Assembly (NCBI RefSeq): GCF_035982055.1
Contig: NZ_CP108427.1
Location: 9,857,001-9,921,000 of the forward strand
Length of the DNA stretch: 64,000 nt
From: Streptomyces sp. NBC_01288
GTDB lineage: Bacteria; Actinomycetota; Actinomycetes; Streptomycetales; Streptomycetaceae
Direction: 5' to 3'
In this document: in pieces, positions 53,104-60,448 of the stretch
Numbering within the stretch: position 1 is the stretch's first letter
Layout of the letters: each line of letters begins with the position of its first letter
The notes under the pieces: model-generated
Told to the model about the DNA's origin: nothing
Seen by the model: only the letters and a program-made list of their open reading frames with translations
The model's database searches: none
Program-made: the position numbers and the translations under genes

Positions 53104-53757
53104 ATGCCGCCCGTTCCCGCCGACCCGACCCTCCTGCATCCGATGCCGGACCAGCCTCGGGTCGTACTCCTCAAGCCACTGGTGACCTCACCGCTGATCG
53201 AGGTCGGGGAGTTCACGTACTACGACGATCCCGAGGACCCGACGGCCTTCGAGACCCGCAACGTCCTCTATCACTACGGGCCCGAGAAGCTCGTCATCGG
53301 GAAGTTCTGCGCGCTGGGCGAGGGCGTGCGGTTCATCATGAACGGCGCCAACCACCGGATGGACGGCCCCTCGACGTTCCCCTTCCCGATCATGGGCGGT
53401 TCCTGGTCCGACCACTTCGACCTCATCACCGGTCTGCCCGGACGGGGCGACACCACGGTGGGCAACGACGTCTGGTTCGGCTACGGGACCATGGTGATGC
53501 CCGGCGTCCGCATCGGCCACGGAGCGATCATCGCCTCCGGCTCCGTCGTCGTCGACGACATCCCCGACTACGGCATCGTCGGCGGCAACCCCGCGAGACT
53601 GCTGCGCCGCCGCCACACCGACGCCGACATCGAGCGCCTTCTCGCACTGGCCTGGTGGGACTGGCCGCTGCCGCATCTCACCGAACATCTCCGCACGGTC
53701 ATGTCCGGCACCGTCGACGACCTGGAGGCCGTAGCACCCGGCCCCCTCCCGCACTGA
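53104..53757 (+). CDS. Vat-like streptogramin A acetyltransferase (xenobiotic acetyltransferase)
   Basis: Left-handed beta-helix acyltransferase of 217 residues. Hexapeptide turns are visible from LVIGKFCALGEGVRFIM on. The catalytic His is in MNGANHRMDG, the hallmark of the Vat/XAT group, followed by TTVGNDVWFGYGTMVMPGVR then IGHGAIIASGSVVVDDIPDY. Length and motifs fit Vat enzymes, which acetylate the hydroxyl of group A streptogramins using acetyl-CoA. Chloramphenicol or another alcohol is possible. It sits mid-operon between the Rox-like and Ere-like genes. Confidence 0.85.
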   Translation: MPPVPADPTLLHPMPDQPRVVLLKPLVTSPLIEVGEFTYYDDPEDPTAFETRNVLYHYGPEKLVIGKFCALGEGVRFIMNGANHRMDGPSTFPFPIMGGSWSDHFDLITGLPGRGDTTVGNDVWFGYGTMVMPGVRIGHGAIIASGSVVVDDIPDYGIVGGNPARLLRRRHTDADIERLLALAWWDWPLPHLTEHLRTVMSGTVDDLEAVAPGPLPH

Positions 53758-53773
53758 GAATCGAGCCGTCAGC

Positions 53774-55054
53774 ATGACCCGTTCATCCCCCGGCACCCCG
53801 TTCGCCGACTGGCTTCGCGAACATGCCGTGCCACTCACCCACCTCGACCCCGAGGCACCGCTCGACGACCTGACACCGCTGCGCGGCATCATCGGGGACG
53901 CCCGTGTCGTCGCGATCGGCGAACACTCCCATTTCATCGAGGAGTTCGCACTGCTGCGCCGCCGCATCCTGCGGTTCCTCGTCGAACGCTGCGGCTTCAC
54001 CGTCCTGGCCTTCGAGTACGGCTTCAGCGAAGGCTTCCCCCTGGACGCCTGGGCCGGGGGAGAGGGAACCGAGGAGGACCTGGCGGCCCATCTCGCCACG
54101 GCGGTGCCCGTGGGCCTCACCGAGCCCCTGCGATGGGTCCGCCGGCACAACCGCACCGCCGCCTCATCACCGGTGCGCTTCGTCGGGGTCGACATCCCGG
54201 CGGCGGGCGGTTCCCTGCTGCCCGCCCTGGCCCCGGTCGCCGACTACCTGAGCCGTGTCGACCCCGAGACCGTGCCGGCCGTCGAGACGGCGATGCGGAT
54301 CGCCGCATCATTCGCCGGAGGCTCCGCGGCCGTCGCCGCACCCGCCTGGGCACGCCTGTCCGCCGCCGAACAGGACGCCCTCACCGCGATCCTGGCGCGC
54401 CTGCTCGTCCGGTTCCGCGCGCTCGAACCGCTCTACGCCACCCACGACGACCGGCACGACTACGACCTCGCCCTGCACCGCCTCGAAGGCGCCTGCCACG
54501 CCGACTACACCTTCCGCGCCATGGCCGGCCTGTTCGCGGGGGACGGCCTCACCGCCGACACCTCGGCCCGCGACGCCTACATGGCCAGATCGGTCCTCTG
54601 GCACCTGGAACGCCTCCATCCCGGCGCCCGTCTCGTCCTGGTCGCCCACAATGCCCACATCCAGACGACACCCATCTCCTTCGACGGGCACCTCACCGGG
54701 CTCCCCATGGGACAGCAACTCCAACGCGCCCTCGGCGACGACTACTTCGCCCTCGGCCTGACCAGCGTCACCGGACACACCGCGGACATGCAACGCGACG
54801 AGACGGCACCCTTCGGTTTCACCCTCGCGGACAGTCCACTGGATTCACCCGACTCCGGAAGCATCGAAGCCGCCTTCGGGGACGTCGGCCTCGGACTCGG
54901 AATCGCCGATCTCCGCAGCGCCCGCACGGAGGCTTCCGACGGCCCCGACCGCGTCCGGCTGCAGGGGACGTACGTGCGGACTCCTGTCATCGATGCGTTC
55001 GATGCCGTACTGAGCACCCCTGCCTCCACTGTCACAAAGGACCTGCGCATCTGA
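53774..55054 (+). CDS. Erythromycin esterase family protein
   Basis: Protein of 426 residues of the Ere family. The key N-terminal motif is VVAIGEHSHFIEEFALLRRR with the catalytic His and Glu. Further conserved parts are LAFEYGFSEGFPLDAW, RFVGVDIPAAGG and LVLVAHNAHIQT. Ere enzymes hydrolyse the macrolide lactone ring; some relatives have other substrates. It is the third gene of the operon, 16 bases after the Vat-like gene, and converges with a TetR gene ten bases on. Confidence 0.87.
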   Translation: MTRSSPGTPFADWLREHAVPLTHLDPEAPLDDLTPLRGIIGDARVVAIGEHSHFIEEFALLRRRILRFLVERCGFTVLAFEYGFSEGFPLDAWAGGEGTEEDLAAHLATAVPVGLTEPLRWVRRHNRTAASSPVRFVGVDIPAAGGSLLPALAPVADYLSRVDPETVPAVETAMRIAASFAGGSAAVAAPAWARLSAAEQDALTAILARLLVRFRALEPLYATHDDRHDYDLALHRLEGACHADYTFRAMAGLFAGDGLTADTSARDAYMARSVLWHLERLHPGARLVLVAHNAHIQTTPISFDGHLTGLPMGQQLQRALGDDYFALGLTSVTGHTADMQRDETAPFGFTLADSPLDSPDSGSIEAAFGDVGLGLGIADLRSARTEASDGPDRVRLQGTYVRTPVIDAFDAVLSTPASTVTKDLRI

Positions 55055-55063
55055 CGCGGGGCG

Positions 55064-55756
55064 TCACGCCGCCGGCCGGGGCAGTTTGGCGGCCACGGCG
55101 TCGAGGACCCAGTCCAGGCCGGTCGTGAAGGATGTCTCGGCGTCCACGTCCGTACCGTCGTGCACCGCTTTGGCCAGCGCCGGGAAGCGGCCCGTGGCCA
55201 ACATGCTCGTCACATGCGGGCCGTGGGCGCGCTGCCAGTCGCGCTTGGACAGGCCCGTGGCGCGCTCGGCCCGCAGGTTCGCGATCTCGCGCCTGATCGC
55301 GCCGGTGGAGTAGGCGCTGACGGTCTCCACGGCACGCATGACGGTGTCGATGTCGGCGAGACCGTCGAGGGCGGACAACGTCGCCTCGGTCACGGCGAGG
55401 CCGTTCGGGCCCAGGGCCGGGCGGCCGCCGAGCAGATCGGCCAGCCATACGTGACGGAGCGCGGTCTGCCTGGTGCGGTGGGCGAGGACGCGCAGCGCCT
55501 CCCGCCAGTCACCGGGCTGCTCCTCGGGGAGGATCTCGGCCTGGACCTCGTCCACCATGAGGTCGAACAGCTCCTCCTTGGTGGCGATATAGCCGTACAG
55601 CCGCATCGGGCCGGCCTCCAGCCGGGCGGCGACCTTGCGCAACGACACCGCTTCCAGCCCGCCCTCGTCGGCCAGCGCGATCGCGGCGGCGACGATCCGC
55701 TCCCGGTCCAGCGGCACGGGGCGAGTCGGCGGCTCCGGCCTGTCCCACACAGTCAT
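55064..55756 (-). CDS. TetR family regulator with tetracycline-repressor-like C-terminal domain
   Basis: Protein of 230 residues. The DNA-binding region reads LDRERIVAAAIALADEGGLE then AVSLRKVAARLEAGPMRLYG, followed by a C-terminal domain of the TetR_C_1 type. ATG 55756 fits best; GTG 55762 is an alternative. It is divergent from a TetX-like gene with a 53-base gap. That mirrors the usual layout of a drug-responsive repressor and its inactivating enzyme. The ligand is inferred, not shown. Confidence 0.85.
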   Translation of the reverse strand: MTVWDRPEPPTRPVPLDRERIVAAAIALADEGGLEAVSLRKVAARLEAGPMRLYGYIATKEELFDLMVDEVQAEILPEEQPGDWREALRVLAHRTRQTALRHVWLADLLGGRPALGPNGLAVTEATLSALDGLADIDTVMRAVETVSAYSTGAIRREIANLRAERATGLSKRDWQRAHGPHVTSMLATGRFPALAKAVHDGTDVDAETSFTTGLDWVLDAVAAKLPRPAA

Positions 55757-55809
55757 GCCCACATCGTACTGTTGCGATGCGTCGTATCGAGTCAATACAG
55801 TGTATCGAC

Positions 55810-56934
55810 ATGAGACAACGCATCGCCGTGGTCGGGAGCGGCCCCGCCGGCCTTACCTTCGCCCGTGTCCTGCACCGCCATGGCCACTCTGTCGCCGTCC
55901 TCGAACACGATCCTGGCCCCGACGCCCGCCCACCGGGCGGCACGCTGGACCTGCACGAAGGGCTGGGCCGGCTCGCGCTGGACAAGGCGGGGCTACGGGC
56001 GGAGTTCGAGGCACTGTCCCGTCCAGAGGGGCAGGCCATGCGCATCCTGGACACCGACGGGACCGTGCTGCGCGACTGGCGACCCCGCCCGGATGACCGG
56101 GCCAATCCCGAGATCGACCGCGGGCAACTCCGTGACCTGCTGCTCGGCCCTCTCGACGTCCAGTGGGGCCGGGGCGTGACGCGGGTGGTGCCGGGCGTTC
56201 GGGACGGCGTACAGGTCCATTTCGCGGACGGGCGACAGGAGACGTACGACCTCGTGGTCGGCGCGGACGGCGCCTGGTCCCGGGTCCGACCGGCCCTCTC
56301 GCCGGCGACGCCGCACTACACCGGCGTCACCTCGGTCGAGACCTCTCTCGACGACGTCGACACCCGCCACCCCGATCTCGCCCGGTTGATCGGCGACGGT
56401 TCCGTGGCTGTGTACGGCGTGAACCGAAGCCTCGTCGCCCAGCGGAACAGCGGCGGTCACGTGAAGGTGTACACGAAATTCCGCGCGCCGCTGGACTGGC
56501 ACACGGACCTGGACCTGGCCGACGCCGAGGCCGTGCGGGCGAGCCTGCTGGCACTGTTCGACGGCTGGGCCGCTCCCGTCCTCGACCTCCTCCGCCACGG
56601 CACCGCGTTCGTCCACCGCCCCTTCCACGTCCTGCCCGTGTCCCACACCTGGACCCACGTTCCCGGGGTGACGCTGCTGGGCGACGCCGCCCATCTGATG
56701 CCCCCCTTGGGCGCGGGCGCGAACCTCGCAATGCTGGAAGGCGCCGAACTCGCCGAGTCCATCGCCGCCGCCCCCGGCCGTGGAGATCTGGACGAGGCCG
56801 TCCGCGCCTTCGAAGAACAGATGTGGGCACGGGCCGGCAGGTGGGCGAAGATCACGACGGCCGGTCTGGAACGCCTCGTGAGCCCGGACCCCGCCGAAGC
56901 CATCGCCGTCTTCGACCAGGTCCAGCCGTCCTGA
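55810..56934 (+). CDS. TetX-like FAD-dependent monooxygenase (tetracycline destructase family)
   Basis: Flavin monooxygenase of 374 residues, the size of TetX. The FAD motif is IAVVGSGPAGLTFARVLHRH. TetX-type segments follow: GGTLDLHEGLGRLALDKAGL, NPEIDRGQLRDLLL and LLGDAAHLMPPLGAGANLAM. TetX hydroxylates tetracyclines and so destroys them. Many actinobacterial relatives have unknown or polyketide substrates, so activity on tetracycline is inference. ATG 55810 begins the protein just before the FAD motif. It is divergent from a TetR, and direct repeats GTATCGA lie in the short gap. Confidence 0.82.
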   Translation: MRQRIAVVGSGPAGLTFARVLHRHGHSVAVLEHDPGPDARPPGGTLDLHEGLGRLALDKAGLRAEFEALSRPEGQAMRILDTDGTVLRDWRPRPDDRANPEIDRGQLRDLLLGPLDVQWGRGVTRVVPGVRDGVQVHFADGRQETYDLVVGADGAWSRVRPALSPATPHYTGVTSVETSLDDVDTRHPDLARLIGDGSVAVYGVNRSLVAQRNSGGHVKVYTKFRAPLDWHTDLDLADAEAVRASLLALFDGWAAPVLDLLRHGTAFVHRPFHVLPVSHTWTHVPGVTLLGDAAHLMPPLGAGANLAMLEGAELAESIAAAPGRGDLDEAVRAFEEQMWARAGRWAKITTAGLERLVSPDPAEAIAVFDQVQPS

Positions 56935-57061
56935 CCGCCCAGCGCGCGCGAGCACCGGCACCCGGCACTTCATCGTCCGTGGCGCGACACGGTGCGAGGT
57001 GAAGTGGCGGGCGCCTGCGGGCGATTGCGCCGGCGCCTGGGTAGTGTCCGCCCCGATGCAC

Positions 57062-57084
57062 CGGACCCGCGGTAGCGCGGTCCG
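57062..57084 (+). promoter_or_regulatory. Small hairpin before kup
   Basis: CGGAC and GTCCG plus CGCG and CGCG form a 9-bp stem with one bulged C and a GTAG loop. It lies immediately before the GAGGGAGGA ribosome binding site, so it may tune translation or be part of a larger leader. Confidence 0.4.
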
Positions 57085-57101
57085 CCAGAGGGAGGATCAC
57101 C

Positions 57102-59072
57102 ATGGCCGAGCGTGGGAACGGGGCCGTAGCGGACGAAGGGTCCACGGCGGGGCCGCCGGAGGCTCGTCCCGCGAGCATGCGGGACACGGTGCGGCTCGCG
57201 GTGGTGATCGGGGCTCTCGGGGTGGTCTTCGGTGACATCGGGACCAGCCCGATCTACACCCTCCAGACCGTGTTCAGCCCGAGCGACCCGCACCCGGTCC
57301 CGGTCAGCACGCAGAACGTGTACGGGGTGGTGTCACTGGTCTTCTGGTCGGTGATGGTCATCGTCACGGTCACCTACGTGCTGCTGGCGATGCGCGCCGA
57401 CAACGAGGGTGAGGGCGGCATCATGGCGCTCATCACGCTGGTGCGGCAATGGAGTTCACAGCGGGGGCGGCGCGCTGCCGTCGTACTGACCGGGCTGGGT
57501 ATTTTCGGTGCCTCGCTGTTCTTCGGCGACAGCATGATCACCCCTGCCATCTCGGTGCTGTCCGCGGTCGAGGGGCTCAAGGTCGTCGAACCGTCGCTGG
57601 ACGACGCGGTCGTGCCCATCACCGCCGTGATCATTGTTCTGTTGTTCCTGGTGCAGCGGCGAGGAACTGCGGCCGTGGGGCGGGTGTTCGGGCCGATCAT
57701 GATCCTGTGGTTCGTGGCCATCGGCGCGTGCGGCGTCGTAGCCATCGCCGATCACCCGGCCATCCTCCGCGCGCTGTGGCCGAGTTACGCCCTGGGCTTC
57801 CTCTTCGGCCACTTCGGCACCGCCTTCTTCGCACTCGCCGCGGTCGTGCTCGCGGTCACCGGCGCGGAGGCCCTCTACGCGGACATGGGGCACTTCGGCC
57901 GCCGGGCCATCACCCGCGCCTGGCTGCTCCTCGTCTTCCCCGCCTGCGTCCTCAGCTACTTCGGCCAGGGCGCGCTGATCCTCGACGACCCGGCCAACAT
58001 CAGCAGCCCGTTCTTCCTGCTCGTGCCGCACTGGGGACGCTGGCCGATGGTCCTGCTGGCCACGGCGGCCACGGTGATCGCCTCCCAGGCCGTGATCACC
58101 GGCGCGTACTCGGTCGCCTCCCAGGCGGCCCAACTCGGCTATCTCCCGAGGCTGCGGATCGCCCACACCTCCGAATCCACCATCGGCCAGATCTACGTCC
58201 CCTGGATCAACTGGCTGCTCATGGTCTCCGTCCTCACCCTCGTCTTCGCGTTCCGCAGCTCCGCCGCGCTGGCCTTCGCGTTCGGCATGGCGGTCACCGG
58301 CACCATCACCATCACCACCCTGCTGTTCTTCTACGTCGCCCGCGCGAAATGGGGCACGCCCCTGTGGCTCATCGCGACCGGCGCGACCCTGCTGCTCTCC
58401 GTGGACCTGCTGTTCGTGGCGGCGAACCTGACCAAGCTCGTGCACGGCGCGTGGCTGCCGCTGCTGATCGGCATCACCGCGTTCACCGTCATGACGACCT
58501 GGCAGCGCGGCCGCGAGGTCGTCACCGCGGAACGCGCGGAACACGAGGGCTCGTTGCGCGAGTTCGTCGACCAACTCCGCAGCGGGGAACGGCCGGTGCT
58601 CCAGGTCCCCGGTACGGCGGTGTTCCTCAACCGGAGCAAGCAGACGGCGCCCCTGGCCATGCGCGCCAACGTGGAACACAACCACGTACGGCACGAGCAG
58701 GTCGTCATCCTGTCCATCGAGACCGAACCCGTGCCCCGTATCCCGGCCGACCGGCGGATCGTCGTCGACGGCCTCGGCTACGCCGACGACGGGATCATCC
58801 ACGTCACCGCCCGGTTCGGCTACATGGAGACACCGGACGTGCCCGCCACGCTGGCGATGCTCGACCCGGCCGACACGGAGGGGCCGTTGCTGCTCGACCA
58901 GGCGTCCTACTTCCTGTCGACGATCGACCTCCGGCGCGGCCCGGCCCCGACGATGGCCCCCTGGCGTAAACGGCTGTTCATCGCCACCTCCCACATCACG
59001 GCCGACGCCGCCGAGCACTTCGGCCTGCCCCGAGACCGGACGATCATCATGGGCTGGCACATCGAGGTGTAG
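57102..59072 (+). CDS. kup: Kup (TrkD/HAK) potassium uptake transporter
   Basis: Membrane protein of 656 residues with about 12 helices. Family signatures are ALGVVFGDIGTSPIYTLQTV at the N-terminus, GIFGASLFFGDSMITPAISV near residue 130, ALYADMGHFGRRAI near residue 250 and a C-terminal hydrophilic domain from about residue 475. It imports potassium with protons. A strong ribosome binding site precedes ATG 57102. The gene ends before a perfect bidirectional terminator. Confidence 0.95.
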   Translation: MAERGNGAVADEGSTAGPPEARPASMRDTVRLAVVIGALGVVFGDIGTSPIYTLQTVFSPSDPHPVPVSTQNVYGVVSLVFWSVMVIVTVTYVLLAMRADNEGEGGIMALITLVRQWSSQRGRRAAVVLTGLGIFGASLFFGDSMITPAISVLSAVEGLKVVEPSLDDAVVPITAVIIVLLFLVQRRGTAAVGRVFGPIMILWFVAIGACGVVAIADHPAILRALWPSYALGFLFGHFGTAFFALAAVVLAVTGAEALYADMGHFGRRAITRAWLLLVFPACVLSYFGQGALILDDPANISSPFFLLVPHWGRWPMVLLATAATVIASQAVITGAYSVASQAAQLGYLPRLRIAHTSESTIGQIYVPWINWLLMVSVLTLVFAFRSSAALAFAFGMAVTGTITITTLLFFYVARAKWGTPLWLIATGATLLLSVDLLFVAANLTKLVHGAWLPLLIGITAFTVMTTWQRGREVVTAERAEHEGSLREFVDQLRSGERPVLQVPGTAVFLNRSKQTAPLAMRANVEHNHVRHEQVVILSIETEPVPRIPADRRIVVDGLGYADDGIIHVTARFGYMETPDVPATLAMLDPADTEGPLLLDQASYFLSTIDLRRGPAPTMAPWRKRLFIATSHITADAAEHFGLPRDRTIIMGWHIEV

Positions 59073-59124
59073 ACAGGCCTGTGGTCTACGGCTCGTCGCA
59101 CCGCGGGAGTTGAGCGCGGGCGAC

Positions 59125-59168
59125 GCCGTTCATGGCCGCGGCGCACACGCGCCGCGGCCATGAACGGC
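59125..59168. terminator. Bidirectional terminator with perfect 20-bp stem
   Basis: Arms 59125-59144 and 59149-59168 are perfect reverse complements with an ACAC loop. It sits between the convergent kup and small secreted-protein genes. Confidence 0.88.
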
Positions 59169-59206
59169 TCATGGTTCCCGGTGGCCGGTGTTCCGTCAGC
59201 CGGGTT

Positions 59207-59674
59207 CTAGAACGGTGCGCAGAGGCCCGCCTGGCTGGTGCAGGAGCGGAGGTTCGGGTCCCAGGTGGTGTTGGAGCTGGAGAAGTACACCTCCGGTACC
59301 CAGCCCCAGTTGCCGTTGTCCGCCTCGGTGAAGGCCCAGGCGTTGTTGCAGTAGCTGCCGGAACAGAACGTGGAACTCAGGGTGTCGCCGCGGAACCAGT
59401 TGATGTTGGCGCTGTTGACGGTGCCCACGAGGGTGCTGGACCCGGGTGCCGAGCGCACCCCGATGCTGCCGCCCCACAGACTGCAGTAGTTCACCTCGCC
59501 GGCACCGTGGTGGGAACCGGCCGAGATGTAGGAGTAGGTGACGTTGCAGGCCGTGTCGTACTGCGCCCCGGAAGGCGCGGCGGAGGCCGGGGCGGCGATG
59601 ACGCCGACGGCCGTGACGACGGTCGCCGCCATGACGGCGAGCGTCGCGGCCAGCGATTTCGCGGTGTTTCTCAC
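59207..59674 (-). CDS. Small secreted Cys-rich protein, SH3-like
   Basis: Protein of 155 residues with a Sec signal peptide (AKSLAATLAVMAATVVTAVG to about residue 33). The mature part has seven Cys residues and a beta-rich pattern (GGSIGVRSAPGSSTLVGTVN, NWFRGDTL, NWGWVPEVYFSS) resembling a bacterial SH3 domain with disulfides. It is an extracellular protein of unknown role, perhaps binding cell wall. Confidence 0.82.
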   Translation of the reverse strand: MRNTAKSLAATLAVMAATVVTAVGVIAAPASAAPSGAQYDTACNVTYSYISAGSHHGAGEVNYCSLWGGSIGVRSAPGSSTLVGTVNSANINWFRGDTLSSTFCSGSYCNNAWAFTEADNGNWGWVPEVYFSSSNTTWDPNLRSCTSQAGLCAPF

Positions 59675-59729
59675 TGCTGTCTCCTCGTGGTCGTGGGCAT
59701 GTTCTGTGGCTGTGGTGTGGGGTGACGTC

Positions 59730-60398
59730 TCAGCCGCGCAGGGCGAACGTTCCCGGGCCCTGCCCGAGCGCGAGATCGCGGCGTCCTATCCGGTCGGCGA
59801 GTCGCGCGAGGCGGTCGTCGGACGGCGGAACGTCGATCTGGAAGTGGGCCTCATAGGGGGTGCTGAAGGTGCCGCCCCACCGCACGACCCCCGCGCAGTC
59901 GGCCACGATGTCGGCGATCGCGGCGCGTTGCGCGGGGAAGAGGGTGCCGGTCGTGCCCGGCGGATGGGCGCCCGGGCGGAGGGCGACGGCGGTGCCGGAG
60001 GCGTAGTTGGTCCGGAAACCGGTCAGGCCCCGGGGCGCCTGGAAGCCCTGGACGTCGACCGGTTCGAGCGCCTCGATCTCGTAGTGGTAGCGGCTGATCA
60101 CATGGACGAGCACGGCGGAGGCGGCGCCGAGCCGCAGCGCGACGGTGGCGCCGGTGCCCGGTACGGCTCTGGTCCATACGGCGCCCCCGATGTCGGTGCC
60201 CTTCTCCATGGGCCAGCCGTTCGCGCTGGTGCCGCCCGTGCGCGGGTCGACTCGGGAAGACGGGTCAACTGCGAGGCCGGGCGCGTCCGTTGCCGCAGCG
60301 GCGGCGGTGGCGAGTCCGGGTACCGCCACGGCGGCGGCGAGTCCGGTGGCCGTGCGCAGCAGCACGCGCCGGGTCGGGGCAGGGCTGGGTAGGGACAT
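59730..60398 (-). CDS. Secreted M15 peptidase-like protein lacking two zinc ligands
   Basis: Protein of 222 residues with a Tat-like signal (TRRVLLRTATGLAAAVAVPG). The core resembles the M15 D-Ala-D-Ala carboxypeptidase domain: FRTNYASGTAVALRPGAHPP aligns with the SxHxxGxAxD zinc motif, and VVRWGGTFSTPYEAHFQID aligns with the final zinc His region. The first His is Tyr and the Asp is Ala, so zinc binding is probably lost and the domain may only bind peptidoglycan. It lies 50 bases after a large DUF1906 gene on the same strand. Confidence 0.72.
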   Translation of the reverse strand: MSLPSPAPTRRVLLRTATGLAAAVAVPGLATAAAAATDAPGLAVDPSSRVDPRTGGTSANGWPMEKGTDIGGAVWTRAVPGTGATVALRLGAASAVLVHVISRYHYEIEALEPVDVQGFQAPRGLTGFRTNYASGTAVALRPGAHPPGTTGTLFPAQRAAIADIVADCAGVVRWGGTFSTPYEAHFQIDVPPSDDRLARLADRIGRRDLALGQGPGTFALRG

Positions 60399-60448
60399 GG
60401 CGTGGCTCCGGGGAGAGAGGGTGAAGTACGTGAGTGGGGGAGGCGCGG

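Noticed and set aside
50379..56934. Biosynthetic gene cluster
   Set aside because: There is no polyketide, peptide or terpene core enzyme in or beside the region, so the tailoring-like enzymes alone do not support a cluster.
56935..57101. Possible c-di-AMP (ydaO-type) riboswitch before kup
   Set aside because: Potassium transporters can carry this element, but the leader is only about 165 bases and I could not match its conserved helices. Only a small hairpin is visible. A covariance-model search would settle it.
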